From positions 207,523,948 through 207,587,947 of the forward strand of contig NC_134082.1 in assembly GCF_000715075.1 (NCBI RefSeq): a stretch of 64,000 nt of DNA, in the 5' to 3' direction. How positions within the stretch are numbered: position 1 is the stretch's first letter; each line of letters begins with the position of its first letter. Origin of the DNA: Nicotiana tabacum. Taxonomy: Eukaryota > Streptophyta > Magnoliopsida > Solanales > Solanaceae. Shown in pieces: positions 1 through 11,103 of the stretch. The notes beneath the pieces were generated by a model. It had not been told where the DNA came from. It searched no databases and saw only the letters and a program-made list of their open reading frames with translations. The position numbers and the translations under genes were made by a program.

Positions 1-360
1 AAAAGAAGAGGGATATCCCCAGCAGAAAGGGATTAACCCCAGCACATAATATCATCCCCAACAAGTTGTGGAGCACAGAGCAAGGAAGGAGAAAGGGAAC
101 TCCATCACAACCAACCACCGCGTTTTAAACTAACAAATTTTGTTTGATTTGAAGCAGGTAGAAGAGATGACATTGATGACAGAAACGCATGCCACAAGGG
201 ATATTATCAAACTGGGGCAGAAAATTTTCCTTCCATTTAGAAAATTTTCTGGAAGTCAGGTACCCCCAGCTGATAACATTTTACCCCTCCAATAGGTAAG
301 TAAATAATTCCTCAGCAGTGTTATCCCCAACAAGTTTTGAGGTAAGACATTTTTGAATTT

Positions 361-1816
361 AAGGATATGTCGGGTCATCCTCCCTCAAATAGGATATCTC
401 GGGTTCATCCGCCCTCGAACAGGATATGTCGGGTTCATCCGCCCTCGAATAGGATATGCCGGGTTCATCCGCCCTCAAACAGGATATGTCGGGTTCATCC
501 GCCCTCAAATAGGATATGTCGGGTTCATCCGCCCTCAAAATAGGATATGTCGGGTTCATCCGCCCTCAAACAGGATATGTCGGGTTCATCCGCCCTCAAA
601 TAGGATATGTCGGGTTCATCCGCCCTCAAAATAGGATATGCTGGGTTCATCCGCCCTCAAAATAGGATATGTCGGGTTCATCCGCCCTCGAACAGGATAT
701 GTTGGGTTCATCCGCCCTCAAATAGGATATGTCGGGTTCATCCGCCCTCAAAATAGGATATGATGGGTTCATCCGCCCTCAAAATAGGATATGTCGGGTT
801 CATCCGCCCTCAAATAGGATAGTTTGGGTTCATCCGCCCTCAAACAGGATATGCCGGGTTCATCCGCCCTCAAACAGGATATGTCGGGTTCATCCCCCCT
901 CAAACAGGATACGCTGGGTTCATCCGCCCTCAAAACAGGATATGTCGGGTTCATCCGCCATCGAATAGGACATGTTGGGTTCATCCGCCCTCAAATAGGA
1001 TATGTCGGGTTCATCCGCCCTCAAACAGGATACGCTGGGTTCATCCGCCCTCAAAACAGGATATGTCGGGTTCATCCGCCCTCGAATAGGATATGTTGGG
1101 GTCATTCGCTCTCGAATAGGATATGTCGGGTTCATCCGCCCTCGAATAGGATATGTCGGGTTCATCCGCCCTCCAAATAGGATAGGTCGGGTTCATCCGC
1201 CCTCGAATAGGATATGTCGGGTTCATCTGCCCTCAAATAGGATAGGTTGGGTTCATCCGCCCTCGAATAGGATATGTCGGGTTCATCCGCCCTCAAATAG
1301 GATAGGCTGGGTTCATCCGCCCTCGAATAGGATATGTCGGGTTCATCCGCCCTCAAATAGGATATGTCGGGTTCATCCGCCCTCAAACAGGATATGTCGG
1401 GTTCATCCGCCCTCGAATAGGATATGTCGGGTTCATCCGCCCTCGAATAGGATATGTCGGGTTCATCCGCCCTCAAATAGGATATGTCGGGTTCATCTGC
1501 CCTCAAAACAGGATATGCTGGGTTCATCCGCCCTCAAAACAGGATATGCTGGGTTCATCCGCCCTCAAAACAGGATACGCCGGGTTCATCCGCCCTCGAA
1601 CAGGATATGTCGGGTTCATCCGCCCTCGAATAGGATATGTCGGGTTAATCCGCCCTCGAATAGGATATGTCGGGTTCATCCGCCCTCAAATAGGATATGT
1701 CGGGTTCATCCGCCCTCAAATAGGATATGTCGGGTTCATCCGCCCTCAAACAGGATATGTTGGGTTCATCCGCCCTCAAATAGGATATGTTGGGATCATC
1801 CGCCCTCAAATAGGAT
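361..1816 (+). repeat. Tandem array 1, about 48 units of 30-31 bp
   Basis: Head-to-tail copies of a unit with core GGATATGTCGGGTTCATCC followed by GCCCTCRAAY. Units vary by point changes (T/C at the GTCGGG step, A/G near the end) and by a single extra A that makes 31-bp units. Because 30 is a multiple of three, the array stays open on both strands and translates into decapeptide repeats; these are artefacts of the period, not genes. It lies in the 3' UTR of element 1. Amplified 3' UTR arrays are known for Tat/Ogre elements and can seed satellite DNA. Confidence 0.95.
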
Positions 1817-1836
1817 CTTATTTTCAAAGTTATTGT

Positions 1837-2699
1837 CTTGCCAGGCGCCCACCTGTATAACAAGAAGAATACATTTCAGTCTTTAAATTATCATGTCAGG
1901 CGCCCACCTGTATAACGAGAGGAATACTTTTCAGTCTTTAAATTATCATGTCAGGCGCCCACCTGTATAACGAGAGGAATACTTTTCAGTCTTTAAATTT
2001 CATGTCAGGCGCCCACCTGTATAACGAGAGGAATACTTTTCAGTCTTTAAATTATCATGTCAGGCGTCCACCTATATAACGAGAGGAATACTTTTCAATC
2101 TTTACATTTCATGCCAAGCGCCCACCTGTATAACAAGAGGAATACTTTTCAGTCTTTAAATTTCATGCCAGGCGCCCACCTGTATAACGAGAGGAATACT
2201 TTTCAGTCTTTAAATTATCATGTCAGGCGCCCACCTATATAACGAGAGGAATACTTTTCAGTCTTTAAATTTCATACCAGGCGCCCACCTGTATAACGAG
2301 AGGAATACATTTCAGTCTTTAAATTTCATACCAGGCGCCCACCTGTATAACGAGAGGAATACATTTCAGTCTTTAAATTTCATACCAGGCGCCCACCTGT
2401 ATAACGAGAGGAATACATTTCAGTCTTTAAATTTCATGCCAGGCGCCCACCTGTATAACGAGAGGAATACATTTCAGTCTTTAAATTTCATACGAGGCGC
2501 CCACCTGTATAACGAGAGGAATACATTTCAGTCTTTAAATTTCTTGTCAGGCGCCCACCTGCATAACGAGAGGAATACTTTTCAGTCTTTAAATTTCTTG
2601 CCAGGTGCCCACCTGCATAACGAGAGGAATACTGTTCAATCTTTACACTTCATGTTTCAGGCGCCCACCTGTATAACAAGAGGAATACTTTTTAGTCTT
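1837..2699 (+). repeat. Tandem array 2, about 16 units of 54 bp
   Basis: Units contain GTCAGGCGCCCACCTG, then TATAACGAGAGGAATAC, then TTCAGTCTTTAAATT. The array begins about 20 bp after array 1 ends and runs to the start of the unique pre-polypurine region. Its 16-bp core recurs in arrays 3 and 4 of the composite element with a different spacer. The 54-bp period is again divisible by three, which produces a spurious 173-codon open frame. The last unit is degenerate. Confidence 0.95.
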
Positions 2700-3262
2700 A
2701 TACTGCAGATTTTGGAAATCAGTAACCCCACCGGAAGGTAGAAGGTTACAACAGGAATCCCCAGCAGGAAACAATAAAAATCTCCAGCACTGGGGAGCAG
2801 TAGGTTACAACAAAAATCCCCAGCATTCAGTCCAAGTTAGAAACAACAAGAAGCTCGCCTCAAGAATGCGAGTCAACAGGCTGAGATGGTCAACAAAAGC
2901 TGGTCACAAAAACAAAACAAAAAAACAACAAAAAAAACAAGAAAAGAAAAAAGAGAGAAAAAAAAAGTGAATCCAAAGCACGGAAGTGGAGAACAGATGT
3001 GGTCTGCTCAAGAACTAGCACCTACAACTAGCAAGTATCAAGGTTCAAATCCAAAGTCTGTATGAAGCACCATTCAAGACTCAAGATCAAGTTTCAGAAG
3101 ACTTAAAGATAGGAATCCTTGTAACTAGTAGTTGATAGGCTTAGTTAGTCTTTTTCAGTTTTCATTTTTGATGTAATGACAGGACCACGGACCGGAACCT
3201 CAACGGAACGGCACCTCGATTGGCTCTTCACCTCGGTACACTTTACCATCTCTCTCATTTCC
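2700..3262 (+). other. Distal 3' UTR of element 1, no gene
   Basis: Unique sequence between array 2 and the conserved hairpin. It holds repeated TCCCCAGCA motifs (2758-2767 and 2817-2825) and an A-rich stretch at 2905-2970. No open frame resembling a protein is present. Confidence 0.6.
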
Positions 3263-3306
3263 GAACTACACGTGGCCTGATTCCTGTATAACCAAGGATA
3301 TGTAGG
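3263..3306 (+). promoter_or_regulatory. Conserved Ogre/Tat hairpin motif, copy H1
   Basis: The outer stem pairs CTACA (3266-3270) with TGTAG (3301-3305). The inner stem pairs ATTCCT (3280-3285, one T bulged) with AGGAT (3295-3299). A CTCGGTCA box follows about 20 nt downstream. This is one of six copies in the window; both stems covary between copies. The function is unknown. Confidence 0.6.
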
Positions 3307-3428
3307 CAGGTCAGATACCAGGGCTCGGTCACATTCTCTTCCTTTCCTTAGTGTAGTCCGTCCAAGTAATGGTCGGGTCAAAAACATGTCTAGTCATTCT
3401 TTGTCGGAAAACTCTTCGTGTTTCCAGT

Positions 3429-3442
3429 CAAAGAGGGGCAGC
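3429..3442 (+). other. Polypurine tract of element 1
   Basis: CAAAGAGGGGCAGC sits directly before the LTR start TGTAGACACC. The same 14 bases precede the LTRs at 29678 and 40808. This is the expected primer site for plus-strand DNA synthesis. Confidence 0.85.
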
Positions 3443-6208
3443 TGTAGACACCTGATTTTTGACCCTCCCCGAGAATTTTCACATTTTTAGCGTGAATATG
3501 TGAAATTGGGTCTAATATAGCCATTTTAACTATTTTTACTTTATTTCGTTGCAAAAAGAAAAATTACAAAAAATATATATATAAATTTTAGTTTATGTAT
3601 TTCTCATAAACTTGAAAAAATACAAAATTGCACTTTATTTTTGTACTTTATATAATTTCGAAAATAACCAAAAATATAGTTCTATTAATGTTTTGTAGTC
3701 ATTTTAATTTTTGAAAAATACAAAAAAATATTACTTTATATTTTATCCTTATATAAAAACGAAAATTACAAAAAAAATAGTTTTATTAATATTTTGTAGC
3801 TATTTTAAATCTTGAAAAATATACTTAAAAAGATATAGTTTTGTTTAAATATTAGTCTTATTTTTGGTAGTTATTAGTTAAGCAACGTCGTGTTCTTATT
3901 CTCGGATCCGGGCAAAAGAATAATATTCGGATTCAAACTACCCGATTTTAGGCTTAATTTTCGGACCTAGCCCACAATAATCCGAGTCCACCACACGTGG
4001 GGGACACGCGTGGGGAACACGGACGGAATCCCATACACGGGGAACCCCACCACGCGTGGGGAACACAAGTCTCGAACCCCACCACGCGTGGGGCTCATTT
4101 TTCTTGGCAAAACTGCACAAATACACGGTTGGAACGGACAGAAGGGGGGACTTTTGAAATTTTTTGGACTGGGCACTGTAGCCTCGTCTTCATCCTCAGG
4201 AAACCCTACTGTAAAAACCTACCAGCCCAACTCCATCACCATCTCGTCCAAACGCCACCACCCAAATACCACGCCCAAACACCTACCCAAAACCAGCCGC
4301 GACGCCCCCCCTCATGTCCGAACGATCATCGCTTTCTTCCTCCATTAAATCCGACGAGCACTGTTACTTCGCCTCCGTCGTCAACTGAAACCAGTCACAC
4401 CCCCACGACCACCTGCTGAACCAGCAGAATCCGGCGACCGTCGCAACTAGCTCCCTCCATCCCGTCACCTTCCCGACTGTCGAAACCACCACCATCAACA
4501 AAGCCCGCTACCAGCCTCACATCCCAAAACCACTACCAAATAGACCCAACCCCCGTCAAGCAGCAGCTATCGCTGCTGCATCGTCAAAAACCCTCGACCA
4601 CTGCCCAGACGCCCTTTCGCACGCCTGAACCGCCAGCAAACAACCATTCGTCGACCCACCACCACTGCTTCAGCTGTTCTGTCCAAACACGACAACCAAT
4701 CAGCCCATGTAATCGTTGTTCTTTCACTGTCGTCGTGCAGTCCGTTGAGGTCGTCTTTGTTCGTCGAAGTCCGGTGCGTCGAGGTTGTTCGTTGAAGTCG
4801 ATGTTGAGGTTTGGTCCATGGCTCTATGCATTTCTGTTTATTCAAGTTAGTAAACCTCGATGTATTAGATAAAGAAACTTTACGTTAAATGTTCGAAGAT
4901 GCAATATATAAATTGATATGATAATTTTCTGCTTATGTTTTCATCGTATGCATTTTTGCTCATTTTGCATTATGTGATTCTTGTTTATTCGATGTCATTC
5001 AATTAAGTTGGACTAGTTGTTTTATGACACAAGTTTGACGTTAATTTGTTCGTCCTTTCCTTCGCTTAGTTCATTCGGACAAAAAAATTATTATTAGTAC
5101 ATGTTGTTACTACTCCCGAAACACTCATTCGCTAAAACTCTTTTTATTAAACTTCTAACAAGTTATGAGATTTTAGTTGTAAAGAAGCTGTAAGGTTTAG
5201 TATGGTTAAAGGCATAAAAACGGCATCCTTTAAAAGTAAAAAAATAAAAAAAAAATGAGACGAGCCTCGCCAAATAAAAGGGACAAATTGCGGGGCCCTC
5301 ACAAAAATATATGTATTAAATACTTAGATTCCGGGATGGGCCGTTTAGCAAATTTCACGGCCCTACCCAAAATAAATGATACGCTAGTCGCTTTAGGCGC
5401 GCTTTTAATAATTTAATTTTCTTAAACTCGGGTGCACATTTATGTGACCCAAATCCAAATCTCAACGGAATCGAAATGTGTCTCTAATCACGGGTATATT
5501 GATTATGGCGTGGCCCGAGATGCATTTCCATGACGTTGCAAATTCTTTAATAATAAATGAGACGAGCTTCAACAAACAAATGTACAAGTTGCGGGGCCCT
5601 CTAAATGTGTATATTAAAATACTTAGAATTCGAGGACAGGCCGTTTAGCGAATTTTACAGGCCTTCCCCAAAATAACAAGACGCTAGTTGCTTTAGGCGC
5701 GCCTTTAATAAGTTATTCTCCTTAACTCGGGTGTACATTTGTGTGACCCAAATCCAAATCCCAACCGAGTCGAGATATGTCAACAACCACGTATGCATTG
5801 ATGTAACGTGGTTCAAGATATGTTTCCACGACGTTGAAATTCTCGTAAGATAATAACAATAATAATGAAAGCAGTAAAAATTTAAAATATGCACATAAGT
5901 TCATATTTGTGTAAAAATCAGATTAATCAAGCCGAATATAACAGTTGAGCGACCGTGCTAGAACCACGGAACTCGGGAATGCCTAACACCTACTCCCGGG
6001 TTAACAGAATTCCTTATCCGGATTTCTGGTACGCAGACTGTAATATGGACATTCTTTTCCTCGATTCGAGATTAAAATTGGTGACTTGGGACACCCTAAA
6101 TCTCCCAAGTGGCGACTCTGAAATAAATGAACCAATCCCGTTTTGATTGTCCTTTAATTGGAAAAACTCCCTTGTACCCTATCGGGTGCGGAAAAAGGAG
6201 GTGTGACA
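3443..6208 (+). repeat. 3' LTR of element 1 (2.77 kb)
   Basis: Starts TGTAGACACCTGATTTTTGA and ends GGAAAAAGGAGGTGTGACA, with standard TG...CA termini. The last ~265 bp (from about 5943) are the conserved U5 module shared with the other Ogre-type LTRs here, including the CCGTG/CACGG hairpin at 5953-5969. A diverged ~300-bp direct duplication occupies about 5245-5855. Four ACRCGTGG motifs cluster at 3991-4094. The matching 5' LTR is outside the window, so the flanking duplication cannot be checked; the five bases after the LTR are GTCAC. The LTR contains no convincing gene. Confidence 0.85.
5245..5855 (+). repeat. Diverged ~300-bp direct duplication inside the LTR
   Basis: Two copies (about 5245-5545 and 5550-5855) share the order ATGAGACGAGC, TTGCGGGGCCCTC, GGCCGTTTAG, CTTTAGGCGCGC, ACTCGGGTG and TGTGACCCAAATCCAAAT. 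The same duplicated arrangement occurs in the minus-strand LTR at about 8290-8900, so it predates the split of the two elements. Confidence 0.75.
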
Positions 6209-6221
6209 GTCACAACCCAAA

Positions 6222-6785
6222 AGAATGACCAAAGATGGTCGTTTATGTAAAGTCAGCCTTCCGGCGTCCCTTTCGAGAATATTCGGCTATTTTTGACAAA
6301 ACGGCGTGACCCAACTTTTTTGACTCTTTTCTTGTTGTTTTTTCAAATTAGAATAAAAGACCCGGTATTACAAACACAGCCTTTCAGCGCCTCAGACAAA
6401 GATTTTAAGGCTGTGAGGGTCAAAAATCAAAACATAACCAAAGGTGGCTGTTTATGCAAAATCAGCCTTCCGGCGTCCCGTTTGGGAACATTTGTCTAAT
6501 TTTGACAAAACGGCTTGACCCAACTTATTTATGACTCTCTTCTTGTTTTTTTTTTTCAAATTAGAATAAAAGACCCGGTATTGCAAACACGACCTTTCAG
6601 CGCCTCGGGGACGAAGAATTTAAGTGTGTGGATAACAGGTCAAAATTCTAAAAGAATGACCAAATATGGCCGTTTATGCAAAGTCAACCTTCCGACGTCT
6701 CTTTTGGGGACACTTGGCTATATTTGACATGAGCGGCATTACCCAACTTATTTATGACAAAAATTCGACAATTTTTGGCTATTTT
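6222..6785 (-). repeat. ~215-bp tandem repeat in the leader of element 2 (about 2.5 copies)
   Basis: Copies start near 6222, 6437 and 6656. Shared blocks include TTTATGCAAAGTCAGCCTTC, TTCAAATTAGAATAAAAGAC and CCTTTCAGCGCCTC. The third copy is partial. Identity is moderate, so the duplication is not recent. Short open frames here are incidental. Confidence 0.7.
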
Positions 6786-6905
6786 TGCAAAGGAGAGGTT
6801 GGACATCACCCGACTTATTTATGACAAAAAAAATTAAAATTTTGACATATTTTTTTTTTGTGTAGCTATTTTAGCAAAAAGGGGAGGTTGGACCCGATGA
6901 GGGTT

Positions 6906-6949
6906 GCCTACATATCTCACACCCAGTGAGAATCAAACTAGTGTAGTTC
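6906..6949 (-). promoter_or_regulatory. Conserved Ogre/Tat hairpin motif, copy H2
   Basis: Read on the minus strand the outer stem is CTACA/TGTAG (6942-6946 with 6908-6912). The inner stem is ATTCTCA/TGAGAT, where the other copies have ATTCCT/AGGAT or ATTCAT/ATGAT. Both arms have changed together, so this is the most informative copy for a conserved RNA stem. Confidence 0.6.
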
Positions 6950-7820
6950 GGGCAAATAAACTAACTGATTTTGAAAACAAACATATTTTCCCCCTTTTTT
7001 TTAGCGAAAGAAACTATTTTTCCTTCTCGTTTTTTTTTTAAAACAAAGCAAACTAAAATAAAGGACTTTTTCCTACACACTTTCTGCTTTTTTTGGGTAA
7101 ACAAACAATTTTAAAAGTAAAATATATTTTTATTTTATTTTTTTAAAAAAAAAATTCGGCAGAGTTCCAACAGTACTTGGACACTGGGTTTTTCTAAAAT
7201 AATCAATTAACTCCCTAACTGTTATTTCTCTCTTTTTCTCTTTTTTTTTTCAATTTTCCAACGTTCCCGAGATTTAAAAACCGGTCAACATGCGGGTTCG
7301 GAATAAATGCACAGCACAAATAGGATGCAGCAGGATGATCTTTTCATTTCAGGTTGCTAGTCCTAGACGGACCCAACTCCTGTGTTGAGTCCCCTAAGTC
7401 AAATGCAATATGATGCAAATAATCGTTCTTTCTAGGGATCCGGCATGAAGTCATGTTATTCTATGTTCAAAACCTGAGTCGGTGTTCTAGACTGTGTACC
7501 CGAGCGGACAACTCAAGTCGAGGAGGGGGCAACTTACCAGGAACCAAAAGGCCATCCGGCTTCGTAACTTGTCCGAGCCTCTTTTTTATTTCAGGGTATG
7601 ACACTAACAGAATAGGGAGTCTCAACCAGTAAGCACATCCCCGGAGGTGAAGAGAGAAGGGTTCGGCACAGTTTATATATACAGTCAAATAATATCAAAG
7701 CGGTAAAAGCAGCATTTAGCACATTAGGCTCAAACATGTAAAAATCAGATAAAGCCAAATATAACAATTTATCTAAGCTCGAATTTCTAACCCTGAACCA
7801 GTGGTTCTGGGTTACTCTCC
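6950..7820 (-). other. Leader of element 2, no gene
   Basis: Untranslated leader between the primer binding site and the hairpin on the minus strand. It includes T-rich runs at 6990-7250. No frame resembles a retroelement protein. Confidence 0.5.
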
Positions 7821-7838
7821 CCCCCAGCGGAGTCGACA
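7821..7838 (-). other. Primer binding site of element 2
   Basis: Read on the minus strand, TGTCGACTCCGCTGGGGG lies four bases beyond the LTR end. It aligns with the composite's TGGTGACTCTGCTGGGGA at 36476-36493. This resembles the tRNA-Arg-type site known for Ogre elements; the tRNA identity is from memory of the family, not tested. Confidence 0.65.
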
Positions 7839-7842
7839 AAGC

Positions 7843-10338
7843 TGTCACACCTCCTTTTTCCGCCCCCGCGGGGGGTGAAGGAGTTTTTCCAATTAAAGGA
7901 CAATCGAAATGGGATTGGTTTGTTTATTTCAGAGTCGCCACTTGGGAAATTTAGGGTGTCCCAAGTCACCAATTTAATCCCGAATCGAGGAAAAGAATGA
8001 CTCCGTATTACAGTCCGCGAACCAGAAATCCGGATAAGGAATTCTGTTAACCCGGGAGAAGGTATTAGGCATTCCCGAATCCCGAGTTCCGTGGTTCTAG
8101 CACGGTCGCTCAACTGTCATATTCGGCTTGCTTATCTGATTTTATACAATTATGAGCTCATGTGCAAGTTTTAACTTTTAACCGTTTTTGTCATTATTAT
8201 ATTTTTATTATATATATATTTATCTGATTTTATACAATTATTAGCTAATGTGCAAGTTTTAACTTTTAACCGCTTTCGTCATTATTATTATATATTTTTT
8301 CAAGAATTGCAACATCATGGAAATACATCTCCAACCACGTCACATCAATGCACCCGTGGTTGTTGGCACATTTCAACTCTGTTAAGATTTGGATTTGGGT
8401 CACATAAATGTGCACCCGAGTTTTAAGAAAATTAAATTATTAAAAGGCGTGCCTAAAGCGACTAGCGTATCATTTACTTTGGGTAGGGCCGTGAAATTTT
8501 GCTAAATGGTCCATCCCGCAGTCTAAGCAATTTTTAAAGCAAATATTTACCGAGGGCCCCGCAATTTTGTATTTTTATTCGGTGAGGCTCATCTCATTCT
8601 TATTTTTTTAAAGGAATTTGCAACATCATGGATATGCATCTCGGACCACGTCACAACAATGTACCCGTGATTAGAGACACATTTCGACTCCGTTGAGATT
8701 TGGATTTGGGTCACATAAATGTGCACCCGAGTTTAATAATGTAATTTAATTAAATCGCGTCTAAAGAGTCTAACGCGTTATTATCTTTGGAGAAGGCAGT
8801 GAAATTCACTAAATAGTCTATCCCGAATTCTAAGTATTTATTATGACCAATTATTGAGGGCCCCGTAATTTGCATTTTTATTTGACGAGGCTCGTCTCAT
8901 TATTTTTTTTAAAAAAAAGGATAATCTTAGAATGACTACATTTTTTTATTTTTCGTTTTTCTCTAAAATAAATGAAGAAAATGTCCTACTTTATTTACAT
9001 ACTTTCGAGTTATTATAGTTAAGTTTCGAAAGTGAGTCGTTTAAAGAGTTTACATGGGCAGCGCGTAGAATGTTCTACATACAAACAGTAAAAGAAAGAA
9101 AAGACTACATTAAACTACAACTTCAAATCTTTCACAAAGCCTGATTAATATTTCATTTCGCTTCAAGCCGAGAGTGTACAAATGTGTACCTGGAAATGAC
9201 AGTACAAGAAGAAGAAGATCAGCAAAGTAGTATGTAACACAGCAACATACAGCAGCAGAAAGCCCAACACAGTAGCTTCAACACCTCAGTCCAGAAATCC
9301 CAGCAACACGGAGAAAACTAGTAAAAATGGAGAAGACAAATAGTGCGGAAATCTCTCTTTGTTTTTTCTTTCTAGATTTGAACTCTCTATGGTGTTCTTC
9401 CGCTCTCAATATTTCAGAAAATTTGGTTCTATCTTTTTTACTCTCTCCAAAATGAATTCTGTCCCTGTATATTCTATGTATCCAGAGTGTATATCGAATG
9501 TATACTGGTACCTCCGCCCCCTCTTTTTTTCTTCTTTCTATCTAGTTTTTCCTCTTTTTTCAACTTCCCTCATCCTAAATTTTCTCTTCTATTTATAGTA
9601 AAATTTTCGAAATTTTCAGATTTGTTTTTTTATTATTTTATTATTTTTTAATTAAAACAAATCCCACTTACAAATTGCTTTTATTTTTTTAGAAAAAGAA
9701 ATCCCACATTTATTTACTTTTATTTTTAAAATTCCAACTTTAATTACTTTTATCTTATTTAAAATCCCACTTTTTATTTTTTTAAAAGAGAATCTCACTT
9801 TATTTAACTTTTCTTTAAAAAAAACAAACCACTATCTTTTCTTTTTCTTTTAAAAATGCTACTTTCAATTACTTTAAATTTTTTAAATTTTCAGATACCT
9901 TTATATTTATTTTTTAATTCCAACCTTCTTTTACTTTTTAATTTTTTTAAAATTTCCACAAAACTTTTTATTTTTTTAAATTTTCTACATTCTTTTACTT
10001 TTTTTTTAAAAGAGAATTCCACCTATTTTTACTTTTATATTTTTTTTATTCAATACTTCCCTTTTTCTTATTTTTTAAATCATTCCCGAAATTATTATTA
10101 TTTTTTTTAAAAATAAAATAAAATAAAATAAATATTTTCGGATTTTTTTTATAAAAAAAAAACAAAAAATAAAAAAATATATTAATAGTGATAATTCACC
10201 TTTTAATTTTTTTGGTATTTTTATCCTATAATAGAAAGTGTAATAAAGCTAAAATAATAGTAGGTTAAAACCCCCTAAAATATTTACATAAAAGAAGTGA
10301 TAAAAAATTAAATGTTGTCAAAAATTAGGTGTTCACAG
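7843..10338 (-). repeat. 5' LTR of element 2 (2.5 kb, minus strand)
   Basis: On the minus strand it begins TGTGAACACCTAATTTTTGA (at 10338) and ends GGAGGTGTGACA (at 7843). It has the conserved U5 module with the CCGTG/CACGG hairpin (8089-8105) and the same ~300-bp internal duplication as element 1's LTR (about 8290-8900). The half near 9600-10320 is extremely T/A-rich. The bases just outside (10339-10343) are GTAAT; the other flank is not available. Confidence 0.8.
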
Positions 10339-11103
10339 TAATCAATACAAATTCTCTAACGTATCCAGTATTTAATGCCTATCGAATTTTGTATCTGCGC
10401 TCTTTATTATGGTCAAATCAGTTTCTTTTGATAAATGATCTAAATAGGTACGGGCGCTGAATCCTTCAAATGTCCTCCCGTGCCTCTTCCTTTGCCTTTG
10501 CTCGTTTCTATTGCTGCCCGTGACTCTTGACTAATTATAATTCTTTAACTATTTGACCAGTCCACGTGTCTCAACATATATAAATTCAATTTTTCCCAAT
10601 ACATCTATAAACTCTAGTTTTTCAAAAGAAGTATCAAAATCAGCAACGTAATGAATCGATTGAGCTCGAGGTGAGCTCTAATGGTGGAAATGGAGATTTG
10701 GAGAAGAGGTCCCAAACTGGGAGCATGTACGAGAGGGAAAAGAAATGAATTTGGAAAATGAAATCTCAATTGTATTAGTTCAGCCATGTTGTATATATAC
10801 AGTGCACAATCAAAAATGAAAGCTTAACAAAAGAACAATAATTAGTGGAACCGACTTTACTAACAAACTAACTGATTGGTACAACCGCTAATGATGTAAG
10901 TACAACTACTCTAAAACTGCAAATACCAAAGCTATAAATAATGTGATACATCTCAATAAGGAGCATGCTAAAATTTTTGAAAAGAAAACATGACTCCCAG
11001 ACATCAAGCAAGAAATATGCATCCCCTACCACTACGCCCGACGCTGCTTCATGCCATAAAAGTCATTTATATTTATATTTTATTTTTTTGCATATATGTT
11101 TAT
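10339..11103. other. Intergenic, no gene seen
   Basis: Short frames only. A CCACGTGTC followed by ATATATAAA near 10563-10590 looks promoter-like, but no coding sequence follows it. The stretch could be the decayed edge of another element. Confidence 0.4.

Larger units (their letters stand above)
1..6208 (+). mobile_element. Ogre/Tat-like Ty3/gypsy retrotransposon, 3' part (element 1)
   Basis: Only the 3' untranslated region, polypurine tract and 3' LTR lie in the window; the coding part must be to the left. The order (tandem arrays, conserved hairpin, CAAAGAGGGGCAGC tract, LTR starting TGTAGACACC and ending GTGTGACA) matches the composite element at 16557-45299. The stretch at 106-165 also resembles the composite's 3' UTR near 27460-27510, so the two are relatives. 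The assignment to Tat/Ogre rests on this architecture and on ORFs seen in the relative, not on coding sequence here. The right end falls inside a minus-strand element, so this copy is probably nested in it. Confidence 0.8.
6209..10338 (-). mobile_element. Ogre/Tat-like retrotransposon, 5' part on the minus strand (element 2)
   Basis: Reading leftward from 10338 there is a TG...CA LTR to 7843, a primer binding site at 7821-7838, and a leader to 6209. The element then stops abruptly at the end of the plus-strand LTR of element 1. The simplest reading is that element 1 inserted into the leader of element 2 and the rest of element 2 lies left of the window. No coding ORF of element 2 is visible. 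The leader includes about 2.5 copies of a ~215-bp repeat and one copy of the conserved hairpin. Confidence 0.75.

Noticed and set aside
1002..1886. A 294-codon ORF with RVHPPSNRIC repeats, and similar ORFs on both strands of arrays 1-4
   Set aside because: They are produced by tandem units whose period is at or near a multiple of three; all frames stay open and no protein family matches.
361..2699. CRISPR-like array
   Set aside because: Units are directly adjacent with no unique spacers, and the setting is a plant retroelement 3' UTR.
3263..3306. Hammerhead ribozyme as an explanation for the conserved hairpin
   Set aside because: CTGAT is present, but the CTGATGA and GAAA core elements of a hammerhead are not.
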